NCBI GenBank assembly: GCA_030278955.1
Contig: JAOANR010000001.1
Coordinates: 40,512,890-40,576,889 of the forward strand
Length of the DNA: 64,000 nt
Origin: Hygrophila difformis
Lineage: Eukaryota; Streptophyta; Magnoliopsida; Lamiales; Acanthaceae
Direction: 5' to 3'
In this document: piece after piece, positions 23,350-35,229 of the stretch
Layout: every line of letters starts with the position of its first letter
How positions within the stretch are numbered: the first letter of the stretch is position 1
Program-made: the position numbers and the translations under genes
Notes under the pieces: generated by a model
Database searches by the model: none
What the model was told of the DNA's origin: nothing
Seen by the model: the letters and a program-made list of their open reading frames with translations, nothing else

Positions 23350-24256
23350 ATGCAAAAAAACTACTTTGGGAGAGACGTCCTTAATTGCCCTTGCAGATCC
23401 TCGATGGATTAGTCTTAGGTCTAACGTGACCTAGGGATACCCGATTTCACCAGAAAATTATTAGTACTAGTATTTAACTATTTTTCGTTTTTTTTTTTGG
23501 ACAGAGACTTACCTCAGTGCACTATCCTTTTTTTGGGATGGGGACGTAACACGTGGTTAAGTATCCCGACTTCCAACCTATAGGTTGGGGTTGATTCTCC
23601 ATTCAGTACCTCTATTTCTCCCCATTATCTCTTTGTAATTTACGTGGCATGGGCTTTCACAACTCTTTTCTAGCTTGTACAGGCTGTTCAGGAAGAAAAA
23701 AAGAAACAAAAAATATTTATTTTTTTTGTGGGTCAATTGACCTACCTTGCACAAGAGTGGATTCGCCAATGCTCCCCCTATCCCTCTCCTTTATCCCTTT
23801 ATAATTTGTGTGGTATGAGTAGGCTGTTAAAAAAATATTGTTTAGAAATTTTAATTTTCTCTTGCTGTGATTCAATAGTGTTCAAAAATATTTGTAGAGT
23901 AGTAATATTTAATCTATTGTTTTCTTTATTTAAATACTATTATAATAATATTAAGATGGAAATTCTCCAATTTCTAACATTTTAGTTCGTTTTTGGATTT
24001 AATATTGATGATTATTAGTATTATATTCAAGGATAACACATGTAGTATTACAAGGTTATTTGGTTGCAAACATTTTGAATAGTATATTGTTTATTTTAGC
24101 ACGTTTGATCGACCCGTTTGTTTGGTAAGTAATATATTAGGTATCATATTTTAGGTGAATACTAGGGTATCATCATGGCATATTTGACCCAAGACTAATC
24201 CATCGAGGATCTGCAAGGGCAATTAAGGCCGCCTCTCCCAAAGTAGTTTTTTGCAT
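23350..24256. repeat. Inverted pair of SINE-like copies
   Basis: About 71 bp at 23350-23421 (+) matches 24186-24256 in reverse complement (CTACTTTGGGAGAG, TTAATTGCCCTTGCAGATCC, TCGATGGATTAGTCTT). The right copy, read on the minus strand, continues 5' into tRNA-like box A (GCCTTGAGTGG) and box B (GGGTTCGAGCC) up to about 24325. This marks a tRNA-derived SINE. The left copy is 5'-truncated. Confidence 0.7.
23534..23835 (+). mobile_element. Two adjacent copies of another SINE-like repeat
   Basis: Copy 1 (about 23534-23705) has GTGGTTAAGTATCCCGAC, CAACCTATAGGTTGGGGTTG, then TACGTGGCATGGGCTTTCAC and an A-rich tail. Copy 2 (about 23725-23835) repeats GTGTGGTATGAGTAGGCTGT then A7. A further tail-only copy lies at 27358-27420. 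The head resembles a degenerate tRNA B box. Confidence 0.5.
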
Positions 24257-24897
24257 ACACAAGGCTCGAACCCGAGACCTTACTTAAGCGACTAGAGCCC
24301 ACATCCACTCAAGGCAACTGCTGTTGGTGTATTAGGGATCATATTTTGATCCATGTACTAATTTTAATTATGTTAGATTTTTAGCATATTATGGTACATA
24401 TAACATATTGCAAAATTTCACATATTAGATATGTTATATGCTGATTGTTTTATTCTATCTACCAATCATCATTTATTAAATTTGTTATTATTATTTGCTT
24501 GTCTAGTCTATATATTAATATTGGTTACCGAAATTTGCTATATGATATCTATTTATATCCAAACAAGGCTTATATGTATGTGTTATATTATTATTTAGCT
24601 CCTGTTTGCATGCGCTTATTTTATTATTTTTGAATTTCTGCGTAAATTATAAAACATTTTTTTAAAAAAATAAAATAAAATTATTTTTACAAATAATAGC
24701 ACATATATAAGTCAAAAGTTCACTTTTTATACGTATAAGTATTAAAAAAGAGTTTGTTTTGTAGAAGTAAACGTCTAAAGCACTCGAGAAAAAGCTATTG
24801 AAACAGCGACATAATTTCAGTATCATCTTAGCTATGAGATATTTACAATTTAATTTCCAAAATAGCAAAATATAGGTATTATTATATTATTGAAGTA

Positions 24898-24955
<58 letters not shown>

Positions 24956-25184
24956 GTTGTTGTTGTTCTTTTTTGTTGTTATACAGTGAATAATGTACCT
25001 ATGTCATTTCTGAATAATGTCCATAAACTACTCTAGTAAATAAAAAAAAAAAATTTAAAAAATTGGAAATGTGTATAATAGCCAACCAAAGAGATTAGAT
25101 ATTATTCCGACCATGGATATCCCTGAAATTTACCTCTTTACCCGAAAAAAATATTAATAAGGAATATAGTCAAATAGTCTTACG
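24257..25184. other. AT-rich intergenic DNA
   Basis: Apart from the end of the minus-strand SINE (to about 24325) and the microsatellite at 24899, no feature is recognised. Confidence 0.4.
24899..24966 (+). repeat. (ATT)n microsatellite followed by (GTT)4
   Basis: About 19 uninterrupted ATT units run from 24899 to 24955, then GTT units to 24966. A simple sequence repeat, likely polymorphic. Confidence 0.95.
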
Positions 25185-25400
25185 TAATACTTTCTCCGCT
25201 GTTCATTGTAGCACTTTGACTTATATTTTTGTTATAGTTATAGAAGACAAAAGGGGGGATAGCCAAGTGAGATCTTATTGGATTTGTCTCATCTTGTAGT
25301 TTTTCAATATCAAATTTTTAGAATCCTTAATTGTATTGAATTTGAGTTATTAATCATTGAAAATTGCATTGACATACTTACAAATTAGAAACAATACAAT
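25185..25400 (+). mobile_element. Stowaway-like MITE copy 1
   Basis: It contains CTTTCTCCGCTGTTCATTG, ACTTTGACTTATATTTTTG, CCAAGTGAGATCTTATTGG and TTTGTCTCATCTTGTAG. The same ordered words occur at 27033-27296 (reverse) and 28975-29235 (forward), defining one family. The right edge of this copy is unclear. Confidence 0.5.
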
Positions 25401-25454
25401 TTTTTATTTTTTTAAAAAAAAGGAGTAAGTAGCTTCGTTGGTTTCCACCCGCAT

Positions 25455-26890
25455 CTTCTTTTTTTTTTTTTGCGCAACAGCCTTCGAGAGGCTAGGAAAG
25501 GAAAACAGAAAAACAAACAGAAAGTAAAAATCAGTCCCGCGTGAACCACGTCCCAACGGCATCAGCTGCTAGTAAGGACTTCAACGGGTCCGGAGGAAAG
25601 ACCCAGGTAGTGAAGAAAAGCTCCTCCGTCGCCCCAATCTTTGCCAAACAGTCTGCAACCGCATTGCCTTCCCTAAGCACATGGGCAAATTGACATTGAT
25701 GAAAATCACCCCTGAGCTCCTCAATATGGCAAAGAAGGGTGATAAATCGGTGGGAAATCTGGCATCTCTTGTTAATCAACCGAATAGATTCCAAAGAGTC
25801 ACACATACAGCACACGTCCTGAATCCCTTTCTCTTTGGCCAGCCGTAGACCATGCATAACTCCTGCTAGCTCCGCATGAAGAACCGACGTGGATCCCAGA
25901 TATCCGGACACGCCCGCAATCCAAGCACCCGAAACATCTCTCAATACCGCCCCAAACCCGGCGCGAGCAGAGTTACCCAAGACAGAGCCATCCGAATGCA
26001 GTAGGTGGCCCGACCAAACGCCCATGTTCCAAGTGACGAGCCGAGGATGAAGCTGGACAGCAGGCGGCGGCCCCAGCTGCCGTTGAAGAGCATCCCCAAG
26101 GTGCCAAATAGAGCGTGCAATACTGAGCAAGGATGAAGACCCTCCTTGTAAGACACGCTTGTTCCTTTCCTTCCAAACCTGCCACAGACTCGCAACAAAC
26201 TTGACACCAAAAGTACGAAACATACCTTGGAGCCAAAGGCGGATATTGCCGTGATCAAGGGACTGGAGATCCGGCGGTACATCAATGTCCAGTAGCCGCC
26301 ACAAAGGTTGGGTCCAAGCACAATAGAACAAGCAATGAAACCAAGATTCTTCTTCAACACCACAAATTAAACACAGTGGAGACGCAACAAGATGACGATG
26401 AAACCGAAGCCCATTCACTGGGAGAGAATAACATGAAGTCAGCCATAGGAAAAAACAAAGCTTCTCCGGCAACTTCGAAGTCCACATCCAGCGCCAGCCG
26501 TCCGAGTTGGAGCTATCCCCCTGCAAGAACTGGTACCCAGATTGTGCAGTGTATGAACCATCAGAACTTAGGGACCACACCCAACGGTCCTCCTCGTGAG
26601 GGTGCAAGCATGGTGGAGGCACCCGAAACACTTCAGACTTCACCTCTGGAGGAATAATGGTGTTGACTCGCTCTAAGCTCCAAGAATGGTTGTCAATAAC
26701 GTCCACCACCCTAAGCTCCAAGTCAGACATTTCAATGAACGGAACAAGCGCCCCAAGCAGTGGCCCCTGGATCCATGGGGAGAACCACAGTGAGCTATGG
26801 CCATTGCCTAGCCGGAAGCGAAATCCGCCCGAGATAAATGGAAATGCTTTCACAATGCCCCGCCAGACCGGCGAACCAATTCGAGGTATA
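25455..26890 (-). mobile_element. 5'-truncated L1-type LINE with intact zf-RVT and RNase H domains
   Basis: The minus-strand frame (26937-25531, 468 codons) holds the C-terminal third of a plant L1 polyprotein. The LINE part begins near 26887 (SPVWRGIVKAFPFISGG); earlier codons are flanking DNA. Residues about 105-215 form the zf-RVT domain (LCFFLWLTSCYSLPVNGLRF then LCLICGVEEESWFHCLF). Residues about 310-435 form RNase H with all four acidic positions visible: HSDGSV, HAELAGV, MCDSLES and NAVADCLAK. A poly-A tail (poly-T at 25458-25471 on the plus strand) follows the stop. The reverse transcriptase and endonuclease are missing. No TSD was found. Confidence 0.88.
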
Positions 26891-27032
26891 CACGCAATAA
26901 ATTTCAAATTAAAAAGGAAAAGATATAATAATGGCAATTGACTTGTACAATAATTACCCTAACTCATCTAGACGTCCAAACCCTAATTTATTTAGGTTTG
27001 GAAAAGTTAGATTTTAACGTTTAGTTTTTATA

Positions 27033-27296
27033 ATACTTCCTATGTTTTTAATGTTTGCTACGGACCCACCCAGCACACAATCCAATTCATATTTTAAACC
27101 ATTAATAATTCAAGTTCGGTACAAGTAAAACTTTTAAAAGTTCGATATTTAAATACTACAAGACGAGACGAATCTAACAAGATCCCACTTGTCTATATTT
27201 TAATTTGTATAACTATGATAAAACTTTAAGTCAAAGTATTTGTGTGAACAGTGCCATATTTGCAAAGGTAACAATCTTTATAAATGGAAGAAGTAT
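27033..27296 (-). mobile_element. Stowaway-like MITE copy 2
   Basis: Ends ATACTTCCTATG (left) and GGAAGAAGTAT (right, about 27286-27296) are inverted. The reverse strand carries the family words CAAGTGGGATCTTGTTAGAT and TTCGTCTCGTCTTGTAG also seen at 25185 and 28975. Confidence 0.55.
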
Positions 27297-27442
27297 TTAT
27301 TAAAAACAGTTTAAAAATTTATAAATAATAACCACTTTTTCAATTATTCCTAAATTTTAGTGGCATGAACTCCCAACACCATTTCCTAGTCTGTATAGGT
27401 TGTTCAGCAAAAAAAAAAATATTCTTAAATTTTAAACGCAAT

Positions 27443-27562
27443 TGGCCTTAGTGGTATGGGCTCTGACAGCTTAAGCAAATGTATCGAGTTCAAGCCTTTG
27501 TGTGTATACAGAATTCTGCTTTGCGATATGCAATCATTCATACCCGGTACACACAAAAAAAA
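27443..27562 (+). mobile_element. tRNA-derived SINE-like copy
   Basis: Box A-like GGCCTTAGTGGTATGGG and box B-like GAGTTCAAGCC are spaced as in a tRNA, followed by a short body and an A-run at 27553-27562. Related in layout to the SINE at 24186-24325. Confidence 0.55.
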
Positions 27563-28974
27563 AATTATTCCTAAATTTTAACTTCTAAACTCTAAATTTT
27601 ACTCGCTTACCGTTTTTAACTTTTCAAACTCCAACTACTAAGAGCATCTCCAGACTCCAGTGGTGTACCTCTCTCTATATACAAATTTTTGCCACATCAC
27701 TGCCACATCAAAAGTTTATAACTCCTTGAATTTGTACATATATCTCCTCAATCATTCCAGGTACAATTAATACTATTAAACAATAGTTTTGGGGCCCATT
27801 TTCCTCTCACTTTTATAGGTACAAAGCTTTGTACCTCAATTTTCTCACTCTTAATTTTTATCTCATTTCCCCAATGGTAATTGTACATGATTTGTGGTAC
27901 AAAACCTCAATTTGTACTTATCATTGTGGATGCCCTAAGAAACTCCAATACTAAACACCATTATTTATAATTATCTTAAATTAAAATTACTTTTACTATT
28001 AGTTTGAAATTATAATTATTCCTTGAACATAGTCTTAAAACAGCCAAATTGCTGATTTCCTTTCGAAGGAGGGCGGTGAACGTACACTTGCGGCGGGGCT
28101 TTGAGTTATTTGTATGGATTATGGAAGCAAATGAAAATGATTGGTTCAATAATATGTCAAGTGGTGCATCCTACTCCTACAACAATGGTATAACTAACAG
28201 TATTCAGTATATGTCTACATTTTGGCTTCCCTATCAAATAACACTTCGACAGCATTTTCCCAGAATCTAACCACCGATCGACACGTGGCTTCCGAATCTA
28301 CCAAGCGGCACAACAATAGGGGCTCCTCGGTGTTCGTTCCTCGACAAAATTGTGGGAAACGAGATTCGCCTGCGGGTTCCGTGGTCCCAGGAGCTTGTAC
28401 GGTTTGATGAGATGGAATTAAACCGTAACTAACCCTTTTACTGTATAATGCGGGAATGGGGGCAGTACAACTGTACAAGAGATAATGCAGAGGGTACCCA
28501 CACATGTGCGTGATTCGGGGTGCAGGAATGTGCAAAATGTGGTGGACCAATGAACCAGGTGCGTGTTGGCACCAATGAAATACCGACAACCTATTTGGGG
28601 AAACAGCCATGCTTTCCCATCTAACACTACTCACCCCTTGTGTCAATATATTGAAAGCGACACTCCACATTTAATTTTTATTTTTTATTATTAATTACTC
28701 CTTTCGACTCAAGACTCGGCTTAGAAAAGAATTCGGCTCGTACTCGACTCGACCCAACCCTACTTCCCATCCTAGTTCCTACTCTTTTTAAAAATTACTC
28801 GGAGTATTATATGTGGTCGAGGTTTGCAAGTGGTCATCTCTAATTGATAATTTTATAATGGAGTTTCGAATCTTTACCGAGCTTTTTTTCCTTTTATTTT
28901 ATTTCTTTGTATTTTATAAGTTATTAATCAATCAAATAATACCCTTTATTTCTTTTTACTGGGAAAAATAACAC
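27563..28974. other. Intergenic DNA, possible LINE tail remnant near 28050
   Basis: Around 28045-28105 the plus strand reads QIADFLSKEGGERTLAAGL then a stop, reminiscent of the last residues of a LINE RNase H domain; it is too short to be sure. A minus-strand frame at 28670-28215 is open for 151 codons but matches nothing I know. Confidence 0.3.
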
Positions 28975-29235
28975 TACATCCGTTCTTTTTTATTTGCACG
29001 TTTTGACTTTTGTCATTGTTCATTGAGTAGCTTTGACTTGATTTTTTCATACAATTATATAAGATAAAATATAGTCAAGTGGGATCTTGTTGAATTCGTC
29101 TCATCGCATAGATTTAGAATATCAAGTTTTTATAATTTTCACTTGTATAGAATTTGAGTTATTACGGATTAAAAATGTGTATTGAATTGCGTGAAATGTG
29201 GGTTCGTAGCATTTATTTAGGAACGGAGGAAGTCA
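28975..29235 (+). mobile_element. Stowaway-like MITE copy 3
   Basis: Left end ACATCCGTTC and right end GAACGGAGGAAGT are inverted and match the TCCGTTC core of Stowaway TIRs. Internal words (TAGTCAAGTGGGATCTTGTT, ATTCGTCTCATCGCATAG) match copies 1 and 2. Confidence 0.6.
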
Positions 29236-29338
29236 TTATGTCTTTTTCAAAATTAATAAGAAAAAAAATTATCTTTTATTCTTTGTTCGGATGGCACAAC
29301 AGATATTTTATTTTCTGACACATCAAGGGAATAGCAAG

Positions 29339-29875
29339 GTTGTTAAGATCGGGATCCTATATGAGATCGTTTTTCTCTTTGCAAGATCGTGATCGTAGGA
29401 TCGAATCAAGATCCTAAGATCTTATGAAATTACAATAATGGATAAATTCAATTATAGATGCTAACAAGTAAAAGCATTATTCCTTGTGTTTATGAATCTT
29501 ACAAGTTAATTAATACGATACGGTACAAAACATCATAGTTAAACATAAAATATTTCCACATACATTCATATTATGTTTTTTTACACATCATACATAAGGA
29601 GTACAAGTTCTTAAGTTTAAAATTAAAGAAAAGAAGTTACTTTAATCCCAAATCATAAAATCCAACAAAAAATTTATGCGTTTAAGAGGGTATGATCGTA
29701 AGATCGTAGAATCATTTAAGGGAGCATGACCATAAGATCGTAACATTCTACGATCAAGATCAGAATCTTATCTAGATCTTACTAATTTTAAGATCCTATA
29801 AAGATCGGGATCGTTTTAGAGAGGTGTGATCGTGAAATCGTAAGATCCTAAGATCAAGATTGAGATCTTAACAAC
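29339..29875. mobile_element. GATC-rich MITE, 537 bp
   Basis: Perfect 12-bp terminal inverted repeats GTTGTTAAGATC (29339-29350) and GATCTTAACAAC (29864-29875). Both subterminal regions (29339-29420 and 29690-29870) are packed with GATC-containing words such as AAGATCGTGATCGTAGGATC, making multiple nested palindromes. The middle is AT-rich and unlike the ends. No transposase. Superfamily unknown; no clear TSD. Confidence 0.65.
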
Positions 29876-29944
29876 TATGAGAAAAAGAATGAAAATACAG
29901 AAGTTAAGGGCAATATTTTTTTCTAAAAAAAGTTGCGATGAACA

Positions 29945-30660
29945 ATTCATTTGAACCATCGTTAATGGATTTTGTGACAATTTTTTATGGAAGTTGTTAG
30001 GGTGCGACTAAGCAATTTGACTTGATGTACTGCGACATATATTCACCGTTGATTAACTTTTTAAATCAACAGTTGTGATGATCTGGAAGGGTAAATAAGT
30101 AACTTTGTCATATTACTCCAAAATGTATTTTAGTACATTTCAGCGACAACGTATATACATTTTCAGCGATGTTGAGTAATAGTGATGCACTATAATATAT
30201 TTCAGTGACAGGCATAACATTTTCAACGATGCCTTCTATGTATTTCAGCAACGTCTTATTGTATATTTCAGCGACATACTATAGTATATTTCAACAACTC
30301 ACAAAAGTTTTAATACTAATTTTTTGGTTTAGTATATTTCAGCGACAACGTGTATATCAGCGACGAGCTGCGTGAATTTCAGCGATAGACTATATAATAT
30401 TTCAGCAACATACCCTAGTATTTTCCAGCGATAGCCTTGTGTATATTTTTCAGCGACTTGATGTTATATATTTTTTGAACAACTTTACCATTTTTCATTT
30501 TGAACCGTTGGATTTTAAATGAACGGTTGGATTTTGTGCCTTGATGTACTGCGGTTTTGACTGATTGCACCGTAACTTAACATCTTTTTTTTTTATAGCC
30601 TTTGATCTAGTTTTGATTGAATTGTGATGATTTATTTAATAAGTAAATTAGTAATTTTAT
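29945..30660. repeat. Composite repeat with a TTCAGCGAC array
   Basis: Thirteen copies of CAGCGA(C/T) or one-base variants occur at 30141, 30164, 30203, 30224, 30246, 30269, 30292, 30340, 30358, 30380, 30403, 30426 and 30451, mostly 22-23 bp apart and usually preceded by TATATTT. Related flanks repeat directly on both sides (TTGATGTACTGCG at 30022 and 30541; GGATTTTGTG at 29967 and 30529). TTAGGGTGC near 29998 and its imperfect inverse GCACCGTAA near 30566 may be ends of a DNA element. Confidence 0.6.
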
Positions 30661-32749
30661 CTGTATTTTTATATATGACCAACAAAATTCCATACTACCA
30701 CAACACATTCCCTTTTCTCAGCCACAAGGACATAAGACGATACATTAGTAAACTAATACTACTAACTAGTTAGAAAATTAATAATAATGTTTGGTAGATG
30801 ACAAGATAATTAAAAGACACTCATGGTCAGTGGTGATTCTAGGAATTATAGTGAGGGTGTGCGAATTTTTTAGAAAAATTACCGAACAATAAATATGTCA
30901 ATACACTTTTCGACACACAAAATTTGTTGAAAAAAAATTATAACTTCATCTAGTGTTTCTTTTTCAACAATATGATAATAATAAATCATTTAACATTTGA
31001 TCATTCATATAATTTCATAATTCGGATTTGAGAATCCTCTCTTTTAACTAATGTAGTTGTCAGAAGCAAAATTAACAAGAGTTTAATAAATAAATACACC
31101 AAAGGATAAGCATTGTCCTTATTTTTTTCAACCAGCTTTTAAATAAGAACACTAGTTCCAAGAACATCGAAGAAATCAGGATCCTTACATCTCTAATATA
31201 GTTCTTTGACTTTCGAGCATTTCAGGGGCAATATTATCTTACTCATATGGATAAAACAAATAAAGGGTAATTTATAAAATCAACTTCATCAAATATAATA
31301 CAGAAACAAACTCAACACAAAAAATATTTCTCAAACAGAGTAACTACAAGTCAATATTTTCACAAATTTACTCAAGATTTTTTAGTGCACCAATAACAGA
31401 ATAAAACAAATTAATTAATTTCATCATTGTAAAATAATAAAAATTCTGAGATTTATCACAAAAAGCAAAAATACAAAGAATAATTTATTAGTTTTTTAAA
31501 AAGTAGGGTGGTGAGCTGACCACCCTCAAGCCCTCTTTAATTGCCATTGCTCATGGTAAAATTAAGGTGTGAACAAGAATGATGTGTGTTGACCTTTTAG
31601 CTTTTAGCTTATTTAGCGATGAGCATTGAGCAGCAAGCCTCACCAACTCACAAAAGAGGGATATTTATAGCTCGAGAACACACACTGAAAATGAAGGTCT
31701 CAAAAAGGAAATGAATTAGCAGGGAAAGAAATCACAGGGTCACGGACCGATCATAGAACTCTGTTCAATAAGTGGAATGTGCCTCGCTAAAACTAAAAAG
31801 AGTTTTTTTTATGGTTGTTGGCCAGAGAAGGAAATGAAGATCAGGCAATCAAAGAGAAGATATGAACGGAACCTATAGAGTTCTTGGGCCAGGGCTCGAA
31901 ACAAAGGTTGGTTGATCTATCCAATTGAGCAAGAAAGAAAGAATTCATCCTGCTTGGGTTCGGACTTGGTTAATGGGCCAAAATTTTCTACAATCTCAAG
32001 CTTAGACAAAGCAAAAGAAAGCAAACACAAAGTTAATCACGAAAAAAAAAAAAAAATTTGCATCTAGCAAAAGTGTATTGAACAAATAAATGCATCAACA
32101 CAAAGTTTTAAAATTAATAAATATATACCTATATATATATATATAAGGAATAGAGGAAGTCTCATAAATTTCTTACCATATAGTCCTTAGCACACTATCC
32201 ACTACATAAAGCGTGATTAAACAAGTTCCACAAAGCAAAAAATTTCATAAAGTAAACAGTATTCACAAAGCAAGATAGCACCAAATGAAAATTAGCACAT
32301 TTTTCAGCTAAATGATGGTTCCGTTTTTAGTCTCAAATTTTCAACAAATGAAAATGTATTTTTGAATTTCCAACATCCAAAATACACAAAGTACCATATA
32401 ACACATTTCAAAGTTCCCCAAAAAGAAAAAAAAAAAACCAAATCTTATGTTGTTTGGATTGAATAGATTCATGTACCACATATGAATTACACAAAGATTC
32501 ATGTTTCACACCACCTTGAACAAAATTATCAAAGAATTCATTTTCATGCAACAAAAGCACATCAGAAGTATAATCAACAGACTCCAACTTAATTTTAACC
32601 ACATCGGATGCAGATTCTGAAAAAGAAATATGAAAAGGTTTTTCAAATTTTAAGTTAGAACATACTTATAGATTGTTTCTTTTTGCTGCTTTGAAAATCA
32701 TTTCAGAACATTTGATGATTTTCATTACACATTTACACCAATTTTCTTG
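30661..32749. other. AT-rich intergenic DNA
   Basis: No gene, RNA or repeat family could be supported. Some stretches (32400-32620) have minus-strand open frames of about 60 codons without recognised similarity. This DNA is the left flank of the solo LTR. Confidence 0.4.
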
Positions 32750-35229
32750 AAATCTGTAATACCCGAGAATTTTCCAACATAAAATAAAACAATAATTAAA
32801 TAAATAAATAATAAATAAAATAAATACTATAAATAAATAAACAAATCCAGCGAATAAAAGAAATAAATAAAGATAAGAAAATGAGAAATGAGATTTTTAC
32901 TTAAAAAGGAATTAAAGGAATTTAATTAAATAAAAGGATGGATAAATGGTACACCAAAACCCGACACTAATGAACTCGAGTATTCGAGTCCAAAACATCC
33001 AATTAGACTGAGAATAAAATTAGAGAGAAAGTATGAACCCGAAGATACCCCGGAAATCGGAATCGGGGAACAAAGAGGGATAGAAGTCCGAAAGAGAGGA
33101 GGAAAAGCGCGACGGATCGCACGACCCGCCCGGACCGAAGTCCAGGCGTGAGTGGCGCGCTGGCCGCGCGGTTGTTGGCCTTAGACCGCGCCACGACCGC
33201 GCCACTCTGGCAGCAACAAACCAAGCGAGATTTTCTCGCCCGAACGCGGATTTTTCGACTTTCGGTTGAACGCCTCTCGACCCAAGGCCCTTGGGGTCAG
33301 ATTTTGGACGCCCTAGGTCCTAAATATCTATAAATAAGACCTCCTAAAAGCTCCGAATACATTGGAAACCCTACGAAATCCTTCTATACGTCGAAACCCT
33401 AATCCCGGAGTCGTCGGAGGCACAACACCGAGAGGAGGAACTGACTTGGACGAAATTTGGAGACCCCCGTCGCTGTGGTAAGCCTTGATCCATTCTTTTC
33501 CATATGTGATTCGAAAACGAATCCTAAATTCGATCTTTTTCTATTCTAAACCCCCGATCCGAATCGAGAGCGAAGAACCCGACAAACGGAGAGGATAAAC
33601 GGAGGACGGGAATCGACGATCCCGGACGCTCAACAATCTGTAAGTTAACGCTTACTTTGGTTTTGGGTTGTTAAAAGATTCGAACATATAGATCGAATGG
33701 AACCCTATCTAAAATCTGTCTACAACGGCGCAGTGTTTTTGTTGAATTTATTCAAACCCCTTAAAGCGTTCAAACGAGAAAACTTAAAACACGAAAAACA
33801 TTCCTAAGACACTGATCTAGCTCCTGTAAAAATTTCAGAATTTTTCGTGATGATTTGATATAATAAATCCACCCCAAACCGAACTGTTTAAGATCGGATC
33901 TTGAAAACTGGACCGAACATAGATTTGAACTTGTTGACGTTTTTGACTATGGGTCTAGGCCGAATTAGATCTTTAGCCGAAAATGAAAGTTGTATATAAT
34001 TGTCTTAAGATGATCTCTGCAAAATTTCATCAGATTTGGAGTTGAATTGCTATGGTAGAATTCGAAATCTTTAAACTGAGTTATATGAAATTCGGACAGA
34101 ACAGTACTTCTGTGGAAATTAGTGTTTTTGACCTATTTAGGTATCTCGGATTGAAAAAGTTAAAACACGAAAGTTGTAGATCTCGACGTTTTGGAGTCAG
34201 TCGTTAAATTTCGGAATTTTTGAAATTAAATCTGATTTTTAACGAATTTTAGAGTAAACTGTGGTTGACCGAGTCAAAACTTGAAATCTAGTTGAAACGG
34301 TGGAATTAGCCTTTGAGGTTGAAACGGATAGAAATACTTTGAAATACGATACACGAAACGAGAAGATTAAAATATTGCGGGTTATGACTAAGCTAGATAC
34401 TGTCAATGTTCTCTGCGGCTTGGGACATAAGAGCCCAAGTGTATGTCTAGGTTGACGTAAGAGCCCTAGCGAAACACTGATCGTATGGCTAGCGGACGGA
34501 TTAACTCTAATTAAAAGATCGACCATGATACCTGTGGACATAAGAGCCCAGGCGTAAGGCTGGCGGACATAAGAGCCCTAGCGGTGGTGATCTGTAAAAG
34601 ATATGAAACGAGAAGTTTGCGAGAATTCCAAATTAAATCTGTATTAAATTGTGCTTTTAAATTTATGGCAACTTATTTAATTACGTTGCAAGCTATATTG
34701 ATGATCTTATGAATCCGTATCCTCTAAATTATGCGATTACATGAATTATTTAAATTATGCACATGTTTTCATTAAATTTAATTAAAGGCTTTGAAACCTC
34801 ATAATCTTGTACGTGTTACCTTACTCAGCACGTAGTGCTGACCAAAACCATATTTTCTTTTTCTTGTTCTTACAGAGTGTGAAGAATATGCATCCTCATA
34901 TGCATGCGTGGGAATTTAGGGGAAATACATTATATTTTAAATTTACCTTTAGACTAGAATTTGCACGAACGGGCCTGTTTAACCCGTGTTTTGGCCATGT
35001 GGGCCGTATTTTTAAATTCCGCTGCATTATATATGTAAATATTATTTTCCGCTGCAACTTTGATGTATTATTTTTAAACTATATATGAATGGGCTGTTTG
35101 AATATTTTAAATTCTGAAAAACCATAGCCTTGCATCTCTTTAGTGAGCTCGGAGAAACCGTGTCTTGCTAGAGAGGTGTGGCGGTGACACCCCGACCTGG
35201 GTGACCAAAAACCGGGGTGTTACAAAATC
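32750..35229 (+). mobile_element. Solo LTR, 2,470 bp, with 5-bp TSD (AAATC)
   Basis: The LTR runs 32755-35224, starting TGTAATACCCGAG and ending CCGGGGTGTTACA. AAATC flanks it on both sides (32750-32754, 35225-35229), and no internal region exists, so LTR-LTR recombination removed the element. A TATA box (CTATAAATAAG) is at 33329-33336. A GC-rich island lies at about 33100-33210. The 3' part shares CTTACTCAG, TTTGGCCATGTGGGCCGT and TGTGGCGGTGACACC with the LTR at 52219, so they are related families. Length and ends suggest a Tekay/Del-type chromovirus; that is inference, since no coding region remains. Confidence 0.92.
34418..34583 (+). repeat. Array of four hairpins with constant ACATAAGAG loop in the solo LTR
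   Basis: Around the core A(C/CG)(A)TAAGAGC, the flanks pair differently in each copy: CTTGGG/CCCAAG (34419-34424 with 34434-34439), CTAGG/CCTAG (34447-34451 with 34465-34469), CCTG/CAGG (34531-34534 with 34549-34552) and GCTGG/CTAGC with one G-T pair (34559-34563 with 34578-34582). Seen directly; the role is unknown. Confidence 0.7.

Noticed and set aside
26376..26941. Forward frames opposite the LINE tail
   Set aside because: They are shadows of the minus-strand LINE protein, which has conserved catalytic residues.
28215..28670. Minus-strand frame open for 151 codons
   Set aside because: No recognisable domain, no splice or promoter context, and composition like chance; other frames here are similarly open.
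30141..30457. Possible CRISPR-like array of regularly spaced words
   Set aside because: The repeat is only about 7-9 bp, degenerate, and the DNA is plant nuclear; it is a minisatellite-type repeat.
34239..34541. Minus-strand frame of 100 codons across the hairpin array
   Set aside because: It lies inside a solo LTR and reads through the repeats without domain similarity.
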